A DNA stretch of 7,618 nucleotides, taken from Clostridiales bacterium (lineage in GTDB: Bacteria; Bacillota; Clostridia; Peptostreptococcales; T1SED10-28). Below are positions 1 to 6,261 of the stretch, piece after piece; position 1 is the stretch's first letter; each line of letters begins with the position of its first letter. Position numbers and translations under genes: made by a program. The stretch spans positions 1-7,618 of the forward strand of contig SLKF01000221.1 in the NCBI GenBank assembly GCA_007134725.1. Reading direction: 5' to 3'. The notes under the pieces are model-generated. The model was not told the DNA's origin. It searched no databases and was given only the letters and a program-made list of their open reading frames with translations.

Positions 1-4
1 ACAT

Positions 5-1804
5 ATGACTGAAAAAAAAGACTTGAAAAAAAGAGAAATTGAGATGAGTGATAAGCCTACTTCCGTATTTTATGCCTCGGGAATTATTGTGTTATTATTC
101 GTTTTATGGGGAGCCATATCTCCCGAATCCCTAGGAAATGCTGCAGGCTTGGGTCTTGGATGGATGATTGAAAATTTTGGATGGTTTTACATGCTGATTA
201 CCGCTTTTTTTGTTTTTTTTGTAATTTTTCTTGCTCTGAGTCCATACGGAAAACTCCGACTGGGCAAGCCCGATGAAAGACCAGAGTATACCTGGTTTTC
301 TTGGATCGGAATGCTTTTTGCGGCGGGAATCGGTGTAGGTTTTGTCTTTTGGGGAGTAGCCGAGCCGATTTTATATTATTTGGATCCCCCGGTAGGAATT
401 CAACCGGAGTCCGCAGAATCAGCAGCGGCAGGAATACGCTATGGTGCCTATCATTGGGCGCTACATCCCTGGGCCATTTTTGCGTTGGTGGGGCTGACCC
501 TTGCCTACGTTCAATATCGAAAAGACCAACCGGCTTTAATCTCCTCGGCATTTTACCCGTTGGTGGGAGACCGTATAAATGGAGCGACCGGTCGGGTAAT
601 CGATACCTTGGCGGTGATCGCCACCTCAACCGGGGTGGCCACAACCTTCGGTTTAAGTGCCATGCAAATTAGTGGGGGGCTTTCCCATATCACGAACATT
701 CCCAATACAGCCCTAACCCAGATGATTATTATTGTAATCGTAACTTTTCTTTTTATGTTGTCCGCCGGTGCCGGGGTGGATAAGGGGATTAAAATTCTCA
801 GCAATATCAACCTGGTAATTGCCGGCTTGTTATCAATTTTCGTATTAACTCTAGGTCCGACAATTTTTATTTTTGAAAATATGGTGTCCACCCTGGGGGG
901 ATATGTTGCAAATCTTGTACCGATGAGTCTTACCCTCACCCCTTTTTCCGACTCCCAGTGGCTCGGTAGAAACACGATATTCTTTTGGGCATGGCATATT
1001 TCCTGGGCCCCTTTTATGGGAATTTTTATCGCCCGAATATCCAAAGGGAGAACCATCCGGGAATTTATGGCGGGAGTATTGATCGTACCTTCCCTTCTGG
1101 CCATTATCTGGTTCAGTATTTTTGGAGGCTCCGGTCTTTATGTGGAGCTCTTCGGTGTTGGAGGAGTTGGAGAGCTGGTACTTTCCCAAGTGGAGCTGGC
1201 CTTATTTGTAACATTGGCGGAACTGCCCCTTAGCGGGATTACTACGGTTTTAGCAGTAATTCTTATTCTGATCTTTTTTATTACCTCTGCGGATTCCGCA
1301 TCCTATGTACTGGGAGCCATGACTTCAAACGGAACCCGGTTCCCCAAACTCTGGGTCAAGGTGGTTTGGGGAATGTTGATCGCAGGAACCGCCAGTGTGT
1401 TGCTGTTATCCGGTGGGGGCGGATTGGACGCTCTGCAAACCGCATCCATTATTACGGCTTTACCCTTCGCGATTATCATGTTATTGATGGTGGTATCCAT
1501 GATGATAATGTTTTCCAAGGATTTACGAACCAGCCGACTACAAGAAAATCAAAAAGAGCGAAAAGAAATTAGATCTCAAATTGAATCCAATATTATTGAG
1601 GATGTAAAAGAACAAGCTCTGGGAAACCTGCAAAAGCCTGATCCTGGAAAACTAAAGGCGCAACTGAAAGAAGAAATTTATGAAGAGGTAAAAGAAGAAA
1701 TCTATGAGGAAATTAAAAAAGATGTAGTGGAAGAATTAAAAGAAGAAATGAATAGCGATGAAGAAGGAGAAACCCGGGAAGTACCCCTGCCTGAAAAGTT
1801 CTAA
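5..1804 (+). CDS. BCCT-family (betaine/carnitine/choline-type) transporter with acidic C-terminal tail
   Basis: Cytoplasmic-membrane secondary transporter, 599 aa, with about 12 hydrophobic helices up to residue ~504. Family hallmarks: the glycine motif GIGVG (108-112) followed by FVFWGVAEP, the TM8 block WISWAPF-like stretch with ARISKGRTIREF (from ~328), and TSADSAS (427-433). T427/S428 match the BetP Na+-site pair, which suggests Na+ coupling. The glycine motif ends in Gly, not the Asp seen in choline carriers such as BetT, so a betaine-like substrate is favoured. Oddities: the aromatic box has W151 and W156, but F159 where BetP has Tyr197 and H331 where BetP has Trp374. Residues 505-599 form a charged tail with tandem KEEIYEEV/I octads. 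The start is near the window edge: ATG at 5 has no visible ribosome site and the frame is open upstream, while ATG at 44 is an alternative. No clear terminator follows. Family assignment is secure; substrate is inferred. Confidence 0.93.
   Translation: MTEKKDLKKREIEMSDKPTSVFYASGIIVLLFVLWGAISPESLGNAAGLGLGWMIENFGWFYMLITAFFVFFVIFLALSPYGKLRLGKPDERPEYTWFSWIGMLFAAGIGVGFVFWGVAEPILYYLDPPVGIQPESAESAAAGIRYGAYHWALHPWAIFALVGLTLAYVQYRKDQPALISSAFYPLVGDRINGATGRVIDTLAVIATSTGVATTFGLSAMQISGGLSHITNIPNTALTQMIIIVIVTFLFMLSAGAGVDKGIKILSNINLVIAGLLSIFVLTLGPTIFIFENMVSTLGGYVANLVPMSLTLTPFSDSQWLGRNTIFFWAWHISWAPFMGIFIARISKGRTIREFMAGVLIVPSLLAIIWFSIFGGSGLYVELFGVGGVGELVLSQVELALFVTLAELPLSGITTVLAVILILIFFITSADSASYVLGAMTSNGTRFPKLWVKVVWGMLIAGTASVLLLSGGGGLDALQTASIITALPFAIIMLLMVVSMMIMFSKDLRTSRLQENQKERKEIRSQIESNIIEDVKEQALGNLQKPDPGKLKAQLKEEIYEEVKEEIYEEIKKDVVEELKEEMNSDEEGETREVPLPEKF
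1667..1738 (+). repeat. Tandem 24-bp coding repeat (acidic octads) in BCCT tail
   Basis: Two adjacent 24-bp units, 1667-1690 and 1691-1714, encode KEEIYEEV and KEEIYEEI (residues 555-570). A degenerate third unit follows, giving KKDVVEELKEE up to about residue 581. The hydrophobic positions I, Y, V/I recur at helical spacing, which predicts a strongly acidic amphipathic helix or short coiled coil on the cytoplasmic side. Confidence 0.7.
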
Positions 1805-1838
1805 AATGGAAGACACAATATAAGACCATTCTTTATCC

Positions 1839-1867
1839 TTGACAAATATCGCCAAAGGTACTACACT
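1839..1867 (+). promoter_or_regulatory. Sigma-A-type promoter for the SurA-like lipoprotein gene
   Basis: A consensus -35 box TTGACA lies at 1839-1844. It is followed by a 17-nt spacer and a -10 box TACACT at 1862-1867 (4 of 6 to TATAAT). It sits between the stop of the transporter and the lipoprotein start, giving a 5' leader of roughly 45-50 nt. The lipoprotein gene can therefore be transcribed on its own, with possible read-through from upstream. Confidence 0.7.
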
Positions 1868-1910
1868 GTGCAACAGGATATTTTTTAAACAGCATTAGAC
1901 TCAATCTATA

Positions 1911-1925
1911 GGAGGTTTTACTTTG
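1911..1925 (+). promoter_or_regulatory. Ribosome binding site that fixes a TTG start
   Basis: GGAGG at 1911-1915 lies 7 nt before the TTG at 1923-1925. No ATG gives a complete signal peptide in this frame, and the TTG start yields MKKKIF plus a full lipoprotein signal, so the rare start codon is well supported. Confidence 0.8.
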
Positions 1926-2711
1926 AAGAAAAAAATATTTTCAGTGTTAGTCTTAGGCTTGGTAGGATTATTTATTCTAACCGCTTGTGGTGACGGAGGA
2001 ACGGAAAACGGAGATAATGAAGAAAATGCAGACAATGATAACGGTTCGGTCCAAAATGAGGATGCCCTCGGAGAAATAGAGCAGGAAGAGATGGATCTCG
2101 ATGGTTTTCAAGAATCCGATGTTTTCCTTCGAATTAACGGAGAAGAAGTAACCTTCGGGGAATTTGAAGAGGAGTTTGAGCGGAGCAAACAAATGGCTGA
2201 AACCCAATATGGTATGGATTTGGATGGTGAAGATGGGGCGGTAATGATTCCACAGATCCAGCAACAGGCCGTAGAATCCATCATTACCCAACAGGTAATG
2301 CTTCAGGAAGCCCAAGACCAAGACATTGAAGTTACTGATGAAGAAGTAGAAGAAAGCGTGGAGGGGTTGATGGAACAATTTGACGGAGAAGAAGGTTTAG
2401 CCCAGGCCATGGAAGCGGAAGGACTTACCGAGGAGTCTTTAAGGAAATTTCTTTATGAGAATCTGATGATTGAAAATCTTATGAATAGAAATCTGGATTT
2501 AGACAGCATAGAAATTACTGCAGAGGAAAAGGAAGCCTACTACGCTCAACTACAGGAAAGTTGGGAAGAACAAGGCCAGGAAGAAGTGGCCTTTGAAGAG
2601 GTAAAAGACCAGATTGACGAGCAACTTCAGCAACAACAGGTACAGGAAAAGCAAATGGAGTACCTGGAAGAGTTGATTGCCCAGAGTGATGTGGAAAGAT
2701 TATATCAATAA
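1923..2711 (+). CDS. SurA N-terminal-type chaperone lipoprotein, no parvulin domain
   Basis: A lipoprotein of 262 aa, exported and anchored on the outer face of the membrane. It has a positive N-terminus (KKK), a hydrophobic segment at 5-19 and the lipobox LTAC with Cys22. Residues 23-66 are an acidic, Asn-rich linker. From V67 the sequence reads VFLRINGEEVTFGEFEEEF, the typical entry to the SurA/PrsA N-terminal domain (substrate, helix, then 'ITQQVMLQEAQ'-like helix). The C-terminal FEEVKDQI...YLEELIAQSDVE matches the closing helix of the same fold. In PrsA and SurA a peptidyl-prolyl isomerase (parvulin) domain lies between these parts. Here only ~20 residues separate them, so it should be a holdase-type chaperone for exported proteins and not an isomerase. 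It is monocistronic, with its own promoter and terminator. Composition is strikingly acidic. Client proteins are unknown. Confidence 0.82.
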   Translation: MKKKIFSVLVLGLVGLFILTACGDGGTENGDNEENADNDNGSVQNEDALGEIEQEEMDLDGFQESDVFLRINGEEVTFGEFEEEFERSKQMAETQYGMDLDGEDGAVMIPQIQQQAVESIITQQVMLQEAQDQDIEVTDEEVEESVEGLMEQFDGEEGLAQAMEAEGLTEESLRKFLYENLMIENLMNRNLDLDSIEITAEEKEAYYAQLQESWEEQGQEEVAFEEVKDQIDEQLQQQQVQEKQMEYLEELIAQSDVERLYQ

Positions 2712-2746
2712 ACACAAGGGTTTTACTAAAACGCTTGTTATAGTAG

Positions 2747-2795
2747 AAGAACCGCCTTTACGATTCTCTTTTGGGGATGGTAGAGGCGGTTTTTT
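2747..2795 (+). terminator. Intrinsic terminator after the SurA-like gene
   Basis: AACCGCC at 2750-2756 pairs with GGCGGTT at 2785-2791. The stem extends inward to about 12 bp (2750-2761 with 2780-2791, one G-U pair) around an 18-nt loop, and is followed by a T-run at 2790-2795. It lies 36 nt after the stop codon. Confidence 0.88.
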
Positions 2796-2808
2796 ATATG
2801 TAACACGG

Positions 2809-2826
2809 ATGATACATTTGTATGAT
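2809..2826. promoter_or_regulatory. Symmetric element overlapping a possible -10 box before the acyltransferase gene
   Basis: ATACA-TT-TGTAT at 2812-2823 is a perfect short inverted repeat. With a single central G/G mismatch the symmetry extends on each side to 2809-2826. Its right half contains TATGAT (2821-2826), a 5-of-6 match to a -10 box, but no good -35 box lies at the right distance. It could be an operator or just AT-rich chance. Confidence 0.3.
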
Positions 2827-2870
2827 AAAGTTTGTTTAAGAACCAGGACAGAGAATAAGGGAGCGATACG

Positions 2871-4019
2871 ATGAAGAAACAACGGATACAGGAATTGGAT
2901 TTTCTCCGTACCGTAGCCATTATTATGGTGGTCTTGGTACATGGGATTACTCGGGCAATCGAAGTACATCAATATAATGGCGGCCTCACCACAGGAATGG
3001 AATCCGTTCTTTTAACCCTGCGTTTGTTTGCAACCTTCGGTACTCCTATATTCGTATTTTTATCGGAATTTCTATTATCCCATTCATATAATGAAAAACT
3101 ACCCCAAGGATTTTTTAAAAAGCGGATGAAGTATATTTTTCTCCCTTACGTTTCCATGGGGATTTTATATGCATTTGTGATGACCTATGAAGCTGGAGGA
3201 ATGGCAAGCACAGGAGTAATGGAAGTATTTAAGAATTTAGGGATCAATCTTGTAACCGGTTTTTATCGACACGGCTATTTTATCTTGTTGATTTTTCAGT
3301 TCTACCTACTACATTATTTCTTTCATAAAAAGCTGAAAACCATGGACGTGAAAATTCTATTGGGTGGAAGTTTGATCATCAATGTGGCCTATCTTCTCTT
3401 TTCCCATGGGATTCAGTTTTTAGGGATACCCTACGTAAACGAAGTGGTCCAAGTATTTACTTGGGGAGCCGCACCCGCATGGATCTTCTATTTTGCCGCA
3501 GGTTATGTTCTGGGGCAACAAAAAGAAGCCTTTCATCAATTCCTTAAGCGAATTGAAAAAAGAATTTTACCCTTAGTGATCATTAGCGGTGGATTTCTGG
3601 CGCTGATGTTTTTTAGCGGAGTGCTCACAGAAAACAGCTCGAAGCGCTTCGATATGATTTTCTTTACCTCAGCAATGTTTTTACTGCTGTATCGTTATGC
3701 CTTAAAAAACACTTACTCTAAAAGAATTACCGGTTTTATCAGCCGATATTCCTTTGGAATTTACCTGCTTCATATGTTTTATCTGTTTCTGATGACGGAA
3801 TATCTGATCCATATGGAATTACAGTTACCTCCTATAATTACATTGGTTACTTTGACCCTGGGAAGTGCAGGATTGTCCATCGTTACAACAAATTTACTCA
3901 GCCGGTTCATGTGGGGTGCTTATGTGGTGGGACGATTAGAAGTGAAACATCAGCAGGTACTCCCAGGAAGAAAGGAGAGGGATGGACAACGTGAAAGAAG
4001 ATACATTACAGAGTCTTAA
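2871..4019 (+). CDS. OafA-type membrane acyltransferase (acyltransferase family 3)
   Basis: Polytopic membrane protein, 382 aa, about ten hydrophobic helices, matching the usual length of acyltransferase-3 proteins that lack an extra SGNH domain. Family marks: N-terminal LDFLR with R13, H24 at the end of the first helix (VVLVHG), and SFGIYLLH (294-301) near the C-terminus. These enzymes transfer acetyl or other acyl groups across or within the membrane onto surface sugars, lipids, peptidoglycan or exported metabolites. The start is ATG at 2871, with AAGGGAG at 2857-2863 as ribosome site. The 3' end overlaps the next gene by 38 nt, which points to translational coupling with a GDPD-like protein. 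The acceptor is therefore plausibly a glycerophosphate-containing lipid or polymer, but this is inference. The last ~25 residues are highly charged and probably cytoplasmic. Confidence 0.88.
   Translation: MKKQRIQELDFLRTVAIIMVVLVHGITRAIEVHQYNGGLTTGMESVLLTLRLFATFGTPIFVFLSEFLLSHSYNEKLPQGFFKKRMKYIFLPYVSMGILYAFVMTYEAGGMASTGVMEVFKNLGINLVTGFYRHGYFILLIFQFYLLHYFFHKKLKTMDVKILLGGSLIINVAYLLFSHGIQFLGIPYVNEVVQVFTWGAAPAWIFYFAAGYVLGQQKEAFHQFLKRIEKRILPLVIISGGFLALMFFSGVLTENSSKRFDMIFFTSAMFLLLYRYALKNTYSKRITGFISRYSFGIYLLHMFYLFLMTEYLIHMELQLPPIITLVTLTLGSAGLSIVTTNLLSRFMWGAYVVGRLEVKHQQVLPGRKERDGQRERRYITES
3971..3993 (+). promoter_or_regulatory. Ribosome binding site inside the acyltransferase gene, ambiguous start
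   Basis: AAAGGAG at 3971-3977 lies inside the end of the acyltransferase coding region. ATG at 3982 is only 4 nt away, and an in-frame GTG at 3991 is 13 nt away. The ATG is preferred, but a start at the GTG would remove only three residues. The arrangement implies re-initiation or coupled translation. Confidence 0.6.
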
Positions 4020-5124
4020 GGATTACCGCAATAATTGGCGGGAATTTACAGCTTTCGGTATAGTCTACATTTTTATCAGCGCTTATATTTTCATTCCGAT
4101 TCTTAGTAGTATTCTTCATCGAATACTGGTATATGTAAGTGGAGGGGTCGTAGTTAATCAAGGAGCTTTTTCCCTGCTGAATTTAATAGTCATTTCAAAG
4201 CGTTATTATCAGGATCGGAAAAGAATGATTGGCTGGGGTGAACTAAGACTGCCTGAGAAAAATCTTCCCTTGTTAAAAAGTACGGAAAAACGATTGCAGG
4301 ACTTAATGAAAAGAAGAAAAATTACTGCTTTGATTATGATTATCATATTGATCATAGCAACCTTCGGTCTTGGAACTGTTGTCCAGGAAAATCTGGTTTA
4401 TGCCGGAAGAAATGTGGAAATCGTTTCTCACCGGGGGATCGTGGACGGGGAATTTGAAAACAGCTTGAGTGCGGTTAGAGCGTCCTTGGAAGCGAATATC
4501 GATGCTGTGGGGATGGATGTTCAAACGACAAAGGATGAAGTGATTGTATTAAACCATGATCGAACCCTTAATCGAACCTTCAGTCTACCCTATGACATTC
4601 GCAATACCGATTATAAAGAGTTAATGAACCAGGAGGTGTCCCTACCGGAAGGGTTTTTACCCGGGGATCCATATCTTCCCACCCTGGATGAAGTCTTAAC
4701 ATTAATAGACGGACAATTGGATATTCATATTGATGTGAAAACCTTTGGAGAATCGGAGCTTTATGCAGAACAAATCGTGGAAGTTGTGGAAGAAAATGAT
4801 ATGGTGGAATACGCTTATATTCAATCCTTTGATTATGAATTCTTACAAAAGGTGAGAGTCTTAAATCCGGAGATTCAAACCGCACAAATTCTCTACTTTG
4901 CCATTGGAAACATCGCTTCTTTAGACGTGGACTATCTAACCGTATACAAGGGTATGCTCAATAATGAACTGGTTCAAAAAGTCAATCGAGCGGAAAAAGG
5001 GCTCTTTGTTTGGACCGTAAACTCCGAAGATGCCATACGGGAAGTATTACAATATGATATTAAAGGAATTATTACGGATTATCCCCTACGGGTCCAGGAA
5101 ATAATGGGCCGGGGACGGTATTAA
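3982..5124 (+). CDS. Membrane-anchored glycerophosphodiester phosphodiesterase-like protein with altered metal ligands
   Basis: 380 aa. Residues 22-45 and 114-133 are clear membrane helices and 56-72 a weaker one. From ~145 to the end is a GDPD-type TIM-barrel domain, which normally hydrolyses glycerophosphodiesters to glycerol-3-phosphate plus an alcohol. Seen: SHRG (H150, R151), E159-N160, TKDEVIVLNHD (H192), the LPTLDEVL segment, FVWTVN and GIITDYP. Known in the family: a Glu two residues before the metal-binding Asp (E-x-D) and a Glu in the 'IEIK' strand. Here these are G177 (G-M-D179) and D251 (IDVK). The two family catalytic His positions are kept. The barrel resembles that of Clostridia GDPDs carrying a long membrane domain (~600 aa in total), but the membrane part here is only ~140 aa. 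The gene is coupled to the acyltransferase by a 38-nt overlap. Catalytic activity is doubtful; the fold assignment is secure. Confidence 0.9.
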   Translation: MDNVKEDTLQSLKDYRNNWREFTAFGIVYIFISAYIFIPILSSILHRILVYVSGGVVVNQGAFSLLNLIVISKRYYQDRKRMIGWGELRLPEKNLPLLKSTEKRLQDLMKRRKITALIMIIILIIATFGLGTVVQENLVYAGRNVEIVSHRGIVDGEFENSLSAVRASLEANIDAVGMDVQTTKDEVIVLNHDRTLNRTFSLPYDIRNTDYKELMNQEVSLPEGFLPGDPYLPTLDEVLTLIDGQLDIHIDVKTFGESELYAEQIVEVVEENDMVEYAYIQSFDYEFLQKVRVLNPEIQTAQILYFAIGNIASLDVDYLTVYKGMLNNELVQKVNRAEKGLFVWTVNSEDAIREVLQYDIKGIITDYPLRVQEIMGRGRY

Positions 5125-5131
5125 CCTTGAG

Positions 5132-5181
5132 AAAAAAACTGTACTTTTGTCTTAAAAATAAGATAAAAATACAGGTTTTTT
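5132..5181. terminator. AT-rich intrinsic terminator after the acyltransferase/GDPD operon, possibly bidirectional
   Basis: The left arm 5139-5154 pairs with the right arm 5159-5174 over 16 positions, with one C/A mismatch and one G-U pair, around an AAAA loop. It is flanked by A-run 5132-5138 and T-run 5176-5181, so it could work on either strand. It lies just after the stop codon at 5122-5124. Low GC content makes its strength uncertain. Confidence 0.75.
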
Positions 5182-5198
5182 ATGAAAAATTACAGCCT

Positions 5199-5229
5199 GG
5201 GTATGGAGACTTATTTTACTCCAAAACCC
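5199..5229 (+). other. Weak hairpin in the leader of the downstream lipoprotein gene
   Basis: TGGAG (5204-5208) pairs with CTCCA (5219-5223) around a 10-nt loop, and GGG (5199-5201) can pair with CCC (5227-5229) across a small internal loop. No T-run follows. A TATAAC -10-like box (5236-5241) comes just after, but no convincing -35 box was found. Function unknown. Confidence 0.3.
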
Positions 5230-5326
5230 TGGAATTATAACATAGACTGATTGGAGGATATCAGTAATTGGTATAAATATATAAACAGAAATACCTGAGG
5301 TGTTGTCCATTCCGGGGGGGATGAAA

Positions 5327-6154
5327 ATGGGTAATAGAAGTAAGATGATACTCTTTACAATGATCCTGACTATGATCTTTTTCAGTGGCTGTAAAAGAGG
5401 GGAAGAGGAAACCTTGGAGTCTCCCTATGAAGATCGAGAAAGACAAAAAGAGACGGAAGAAAGTGAAAAAGGTGAGGAAACTGAAGAAAAAGGAACTGAA
5501 GAATCTGAAGAAACTGATGAAACTGATGAAAATGATGAAAGAAAAGAGGAAGAGAAGAACTCCGAGTCGAGAATTATGGCTCTTAAAGAAGATCCAAGTA
5601 ACTGGATTCATTTCAATGAGTCCATTTTTCATGAACTTATTAATATTCGAAGATATGAAAAAAACCGACTAACCTATGCGGATTTTTACCGGGATATCGA
5701 TTATCGACTGATGATGGAAGAAGAGAGAGTGTTGGAGCTTTTCGGACATCCCAATCGGAGGGAGGAAGATCCCTTTGCCTATAGGATGTATATCCTGGAA
5801 TACGACGGATTGATCATCCATATTAATGATTACGAACATGGACTTTATGCCACAGGGTACCATATTAGGAGTCCGAGGTTTACGGGTCCCCGGGGTACGA
5901 AAGTAGGTCAAAGCCTGGGAGAGGTCCTTCTTGCTTATCCTCTACCCGATAAGGATCAGTATATTTCAGAGGAAGGACAGATTCGATGGGGAGAAGAAAC
6001 CGTGTATTACGGTGCCTACATGGGGGCAATTTATCACCTGGAGGATGGAGAAATAACGGAACTTCGATTTGCGGAAAATACGGGCTTTGCCGGAGTGGCT
6101 TATGAAATTTTTGGAGGGGTGGTGCAATCCATATACTTCTTTGAGATGAATTAA
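5327..6154 (+). CDS. Lipoprotein of unknown function with Glu/Lys-rich linker
   Basis: 275 aa from the chosen ATG. MGNRSK, a Met-rich hydrophobic segment (7-19) and the lipobox FSGC with Cys22 mark a surface lipoprotein. Residues ~23-80 are a low-complexity Glu/Lys/Thr/Asp linker with ETD-type repeats, probably disordered. The folded part (~85-275) is rich in beta-type sequence. It includes VLELFGHPNRREE, then LEYDGLIIHIND, then RGTKVGQSLGEVLLAYPLP, a layout like small lipoprotein domains in which a 'G-x-s-xx-V' helix precedes strands. No family can be named with confidence and no catalytic motif is seen. Start choice: a G7 run at 5314-5320 can serve as a wobble-paired ribosome site 6 nt before ATG 5327. 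ATG 5321 and GTG 5300 are in frame but have poorer spacing. It stands alone between two terminators. Confidence 0.85.
   Translation: MGNRSKMILFTMILTMIFFSGCKRGEEETLESPYEDRERQKETEESEKGEETEEKGTEESEETDETDENDERKEEEKNSESRIMALKEDPSNWIHFNESIFHELINIRRYEKNRLTYADFYRDIDYRLMMEEERVLELFGHPNRREEDPFAYRMYILEYDGLIIHINDYEHGLYATGYHIRSPRFTGPRGTKVGQSLGEVLLAYPLPDKDQYISEEGQIRWGEETVYYGAYMGAIYHLEDGEITELRFAENTGFAGVAYEIFGGVVQSIYFFEMN
5492..5536 (+). repeat. 9-bp tandem repeats in the lipoprotein linker
   Basis: Five consecutive 9-bp units starting at 5492, 5501, 5510, 5519 and 5528 follow the pattern GAAACTGAT with variants, encoding three-residue steps such as EES, ETD and END. The surrounding ~160 bp is almost entirely purine on the + strand. 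Copy-number change in steps of 9 bp would keep the frame. Confidence 0.65.
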
Positions 6155-6155
6155 A

Positions 6156-6191
6156 GAATCTCCAAAATAGATTCACGATAATCATGAATCT
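6156..6191. repeat. Three interleaved GAATCT/AGATTC arms just after the lipoprotein stop
   Basis: GAATCT occurs at 6156-6161 and 6186-6191, and its complement AGATTC at 6169-6174. The middle arm can pair with either outer arm (loops of 7 and about 9-11 nt), giving two mutually exclusive hairpins upstream of the main terminator. The 6169-6191 part is also a 23-bp palindrome with one mismatched pair. Confidence 0.45.
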
Positions 6192-6205
6192 TTATGAAAA
6201 TAGTT

Positions 6206-6248
6206 AAAACGTTTGGGGAAATGAAGGTTATTCCTTAGGCGTTTTTTT
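6206..6248 (+). terminator. Intrinsic terminator after the lipoprotein gene
   Basis: Arms 6206-6220 and 6231-6245 pair over 15 positions, four of them G-U, around a 10-nt loop (6221-6230). The stem runs into a T-run at 6242-6248. It lies about 50 nt after the stop codon at 6152-6154. Confidence 0.8.
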
Positions 6249-6261
6249 ATGAGTTAAAAGT

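Noticed and set aside
553..1104. 183-codon open frame on the - strand inside the BCCT gene
   Set aside because: It is antisense to conserved helices of the transporter, has no ribosome site, and its composition mirrors the hydrophobic codons of the real gene.
1805..1835. AATGG/CCATT as a terminator after the BCCT gene
   Set aside because: Only a 5-bp stem with a 16-nt loop and a broken T-run, too weak to call.
5251..5280. GGAGG at 5253-5257 as ribosome site of a further small gene, and TATAAA at 5272 as its or the lipoprotein's -10 box
   Set aside because: The nearest start-like codon after GGAGG reaches a stop within two codons, and no properly spaced -35 box accompanies TATAAA.
5385..5672. 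Lys-rich open frame (95 codons) overlapping the lipoprotein
   Set aside because: It is the out-of-phase reading of the purine-rich linker. The lipoprotein frame has a signal peptide, a lipobox and a folded domain, while this one has no start signal or domain.
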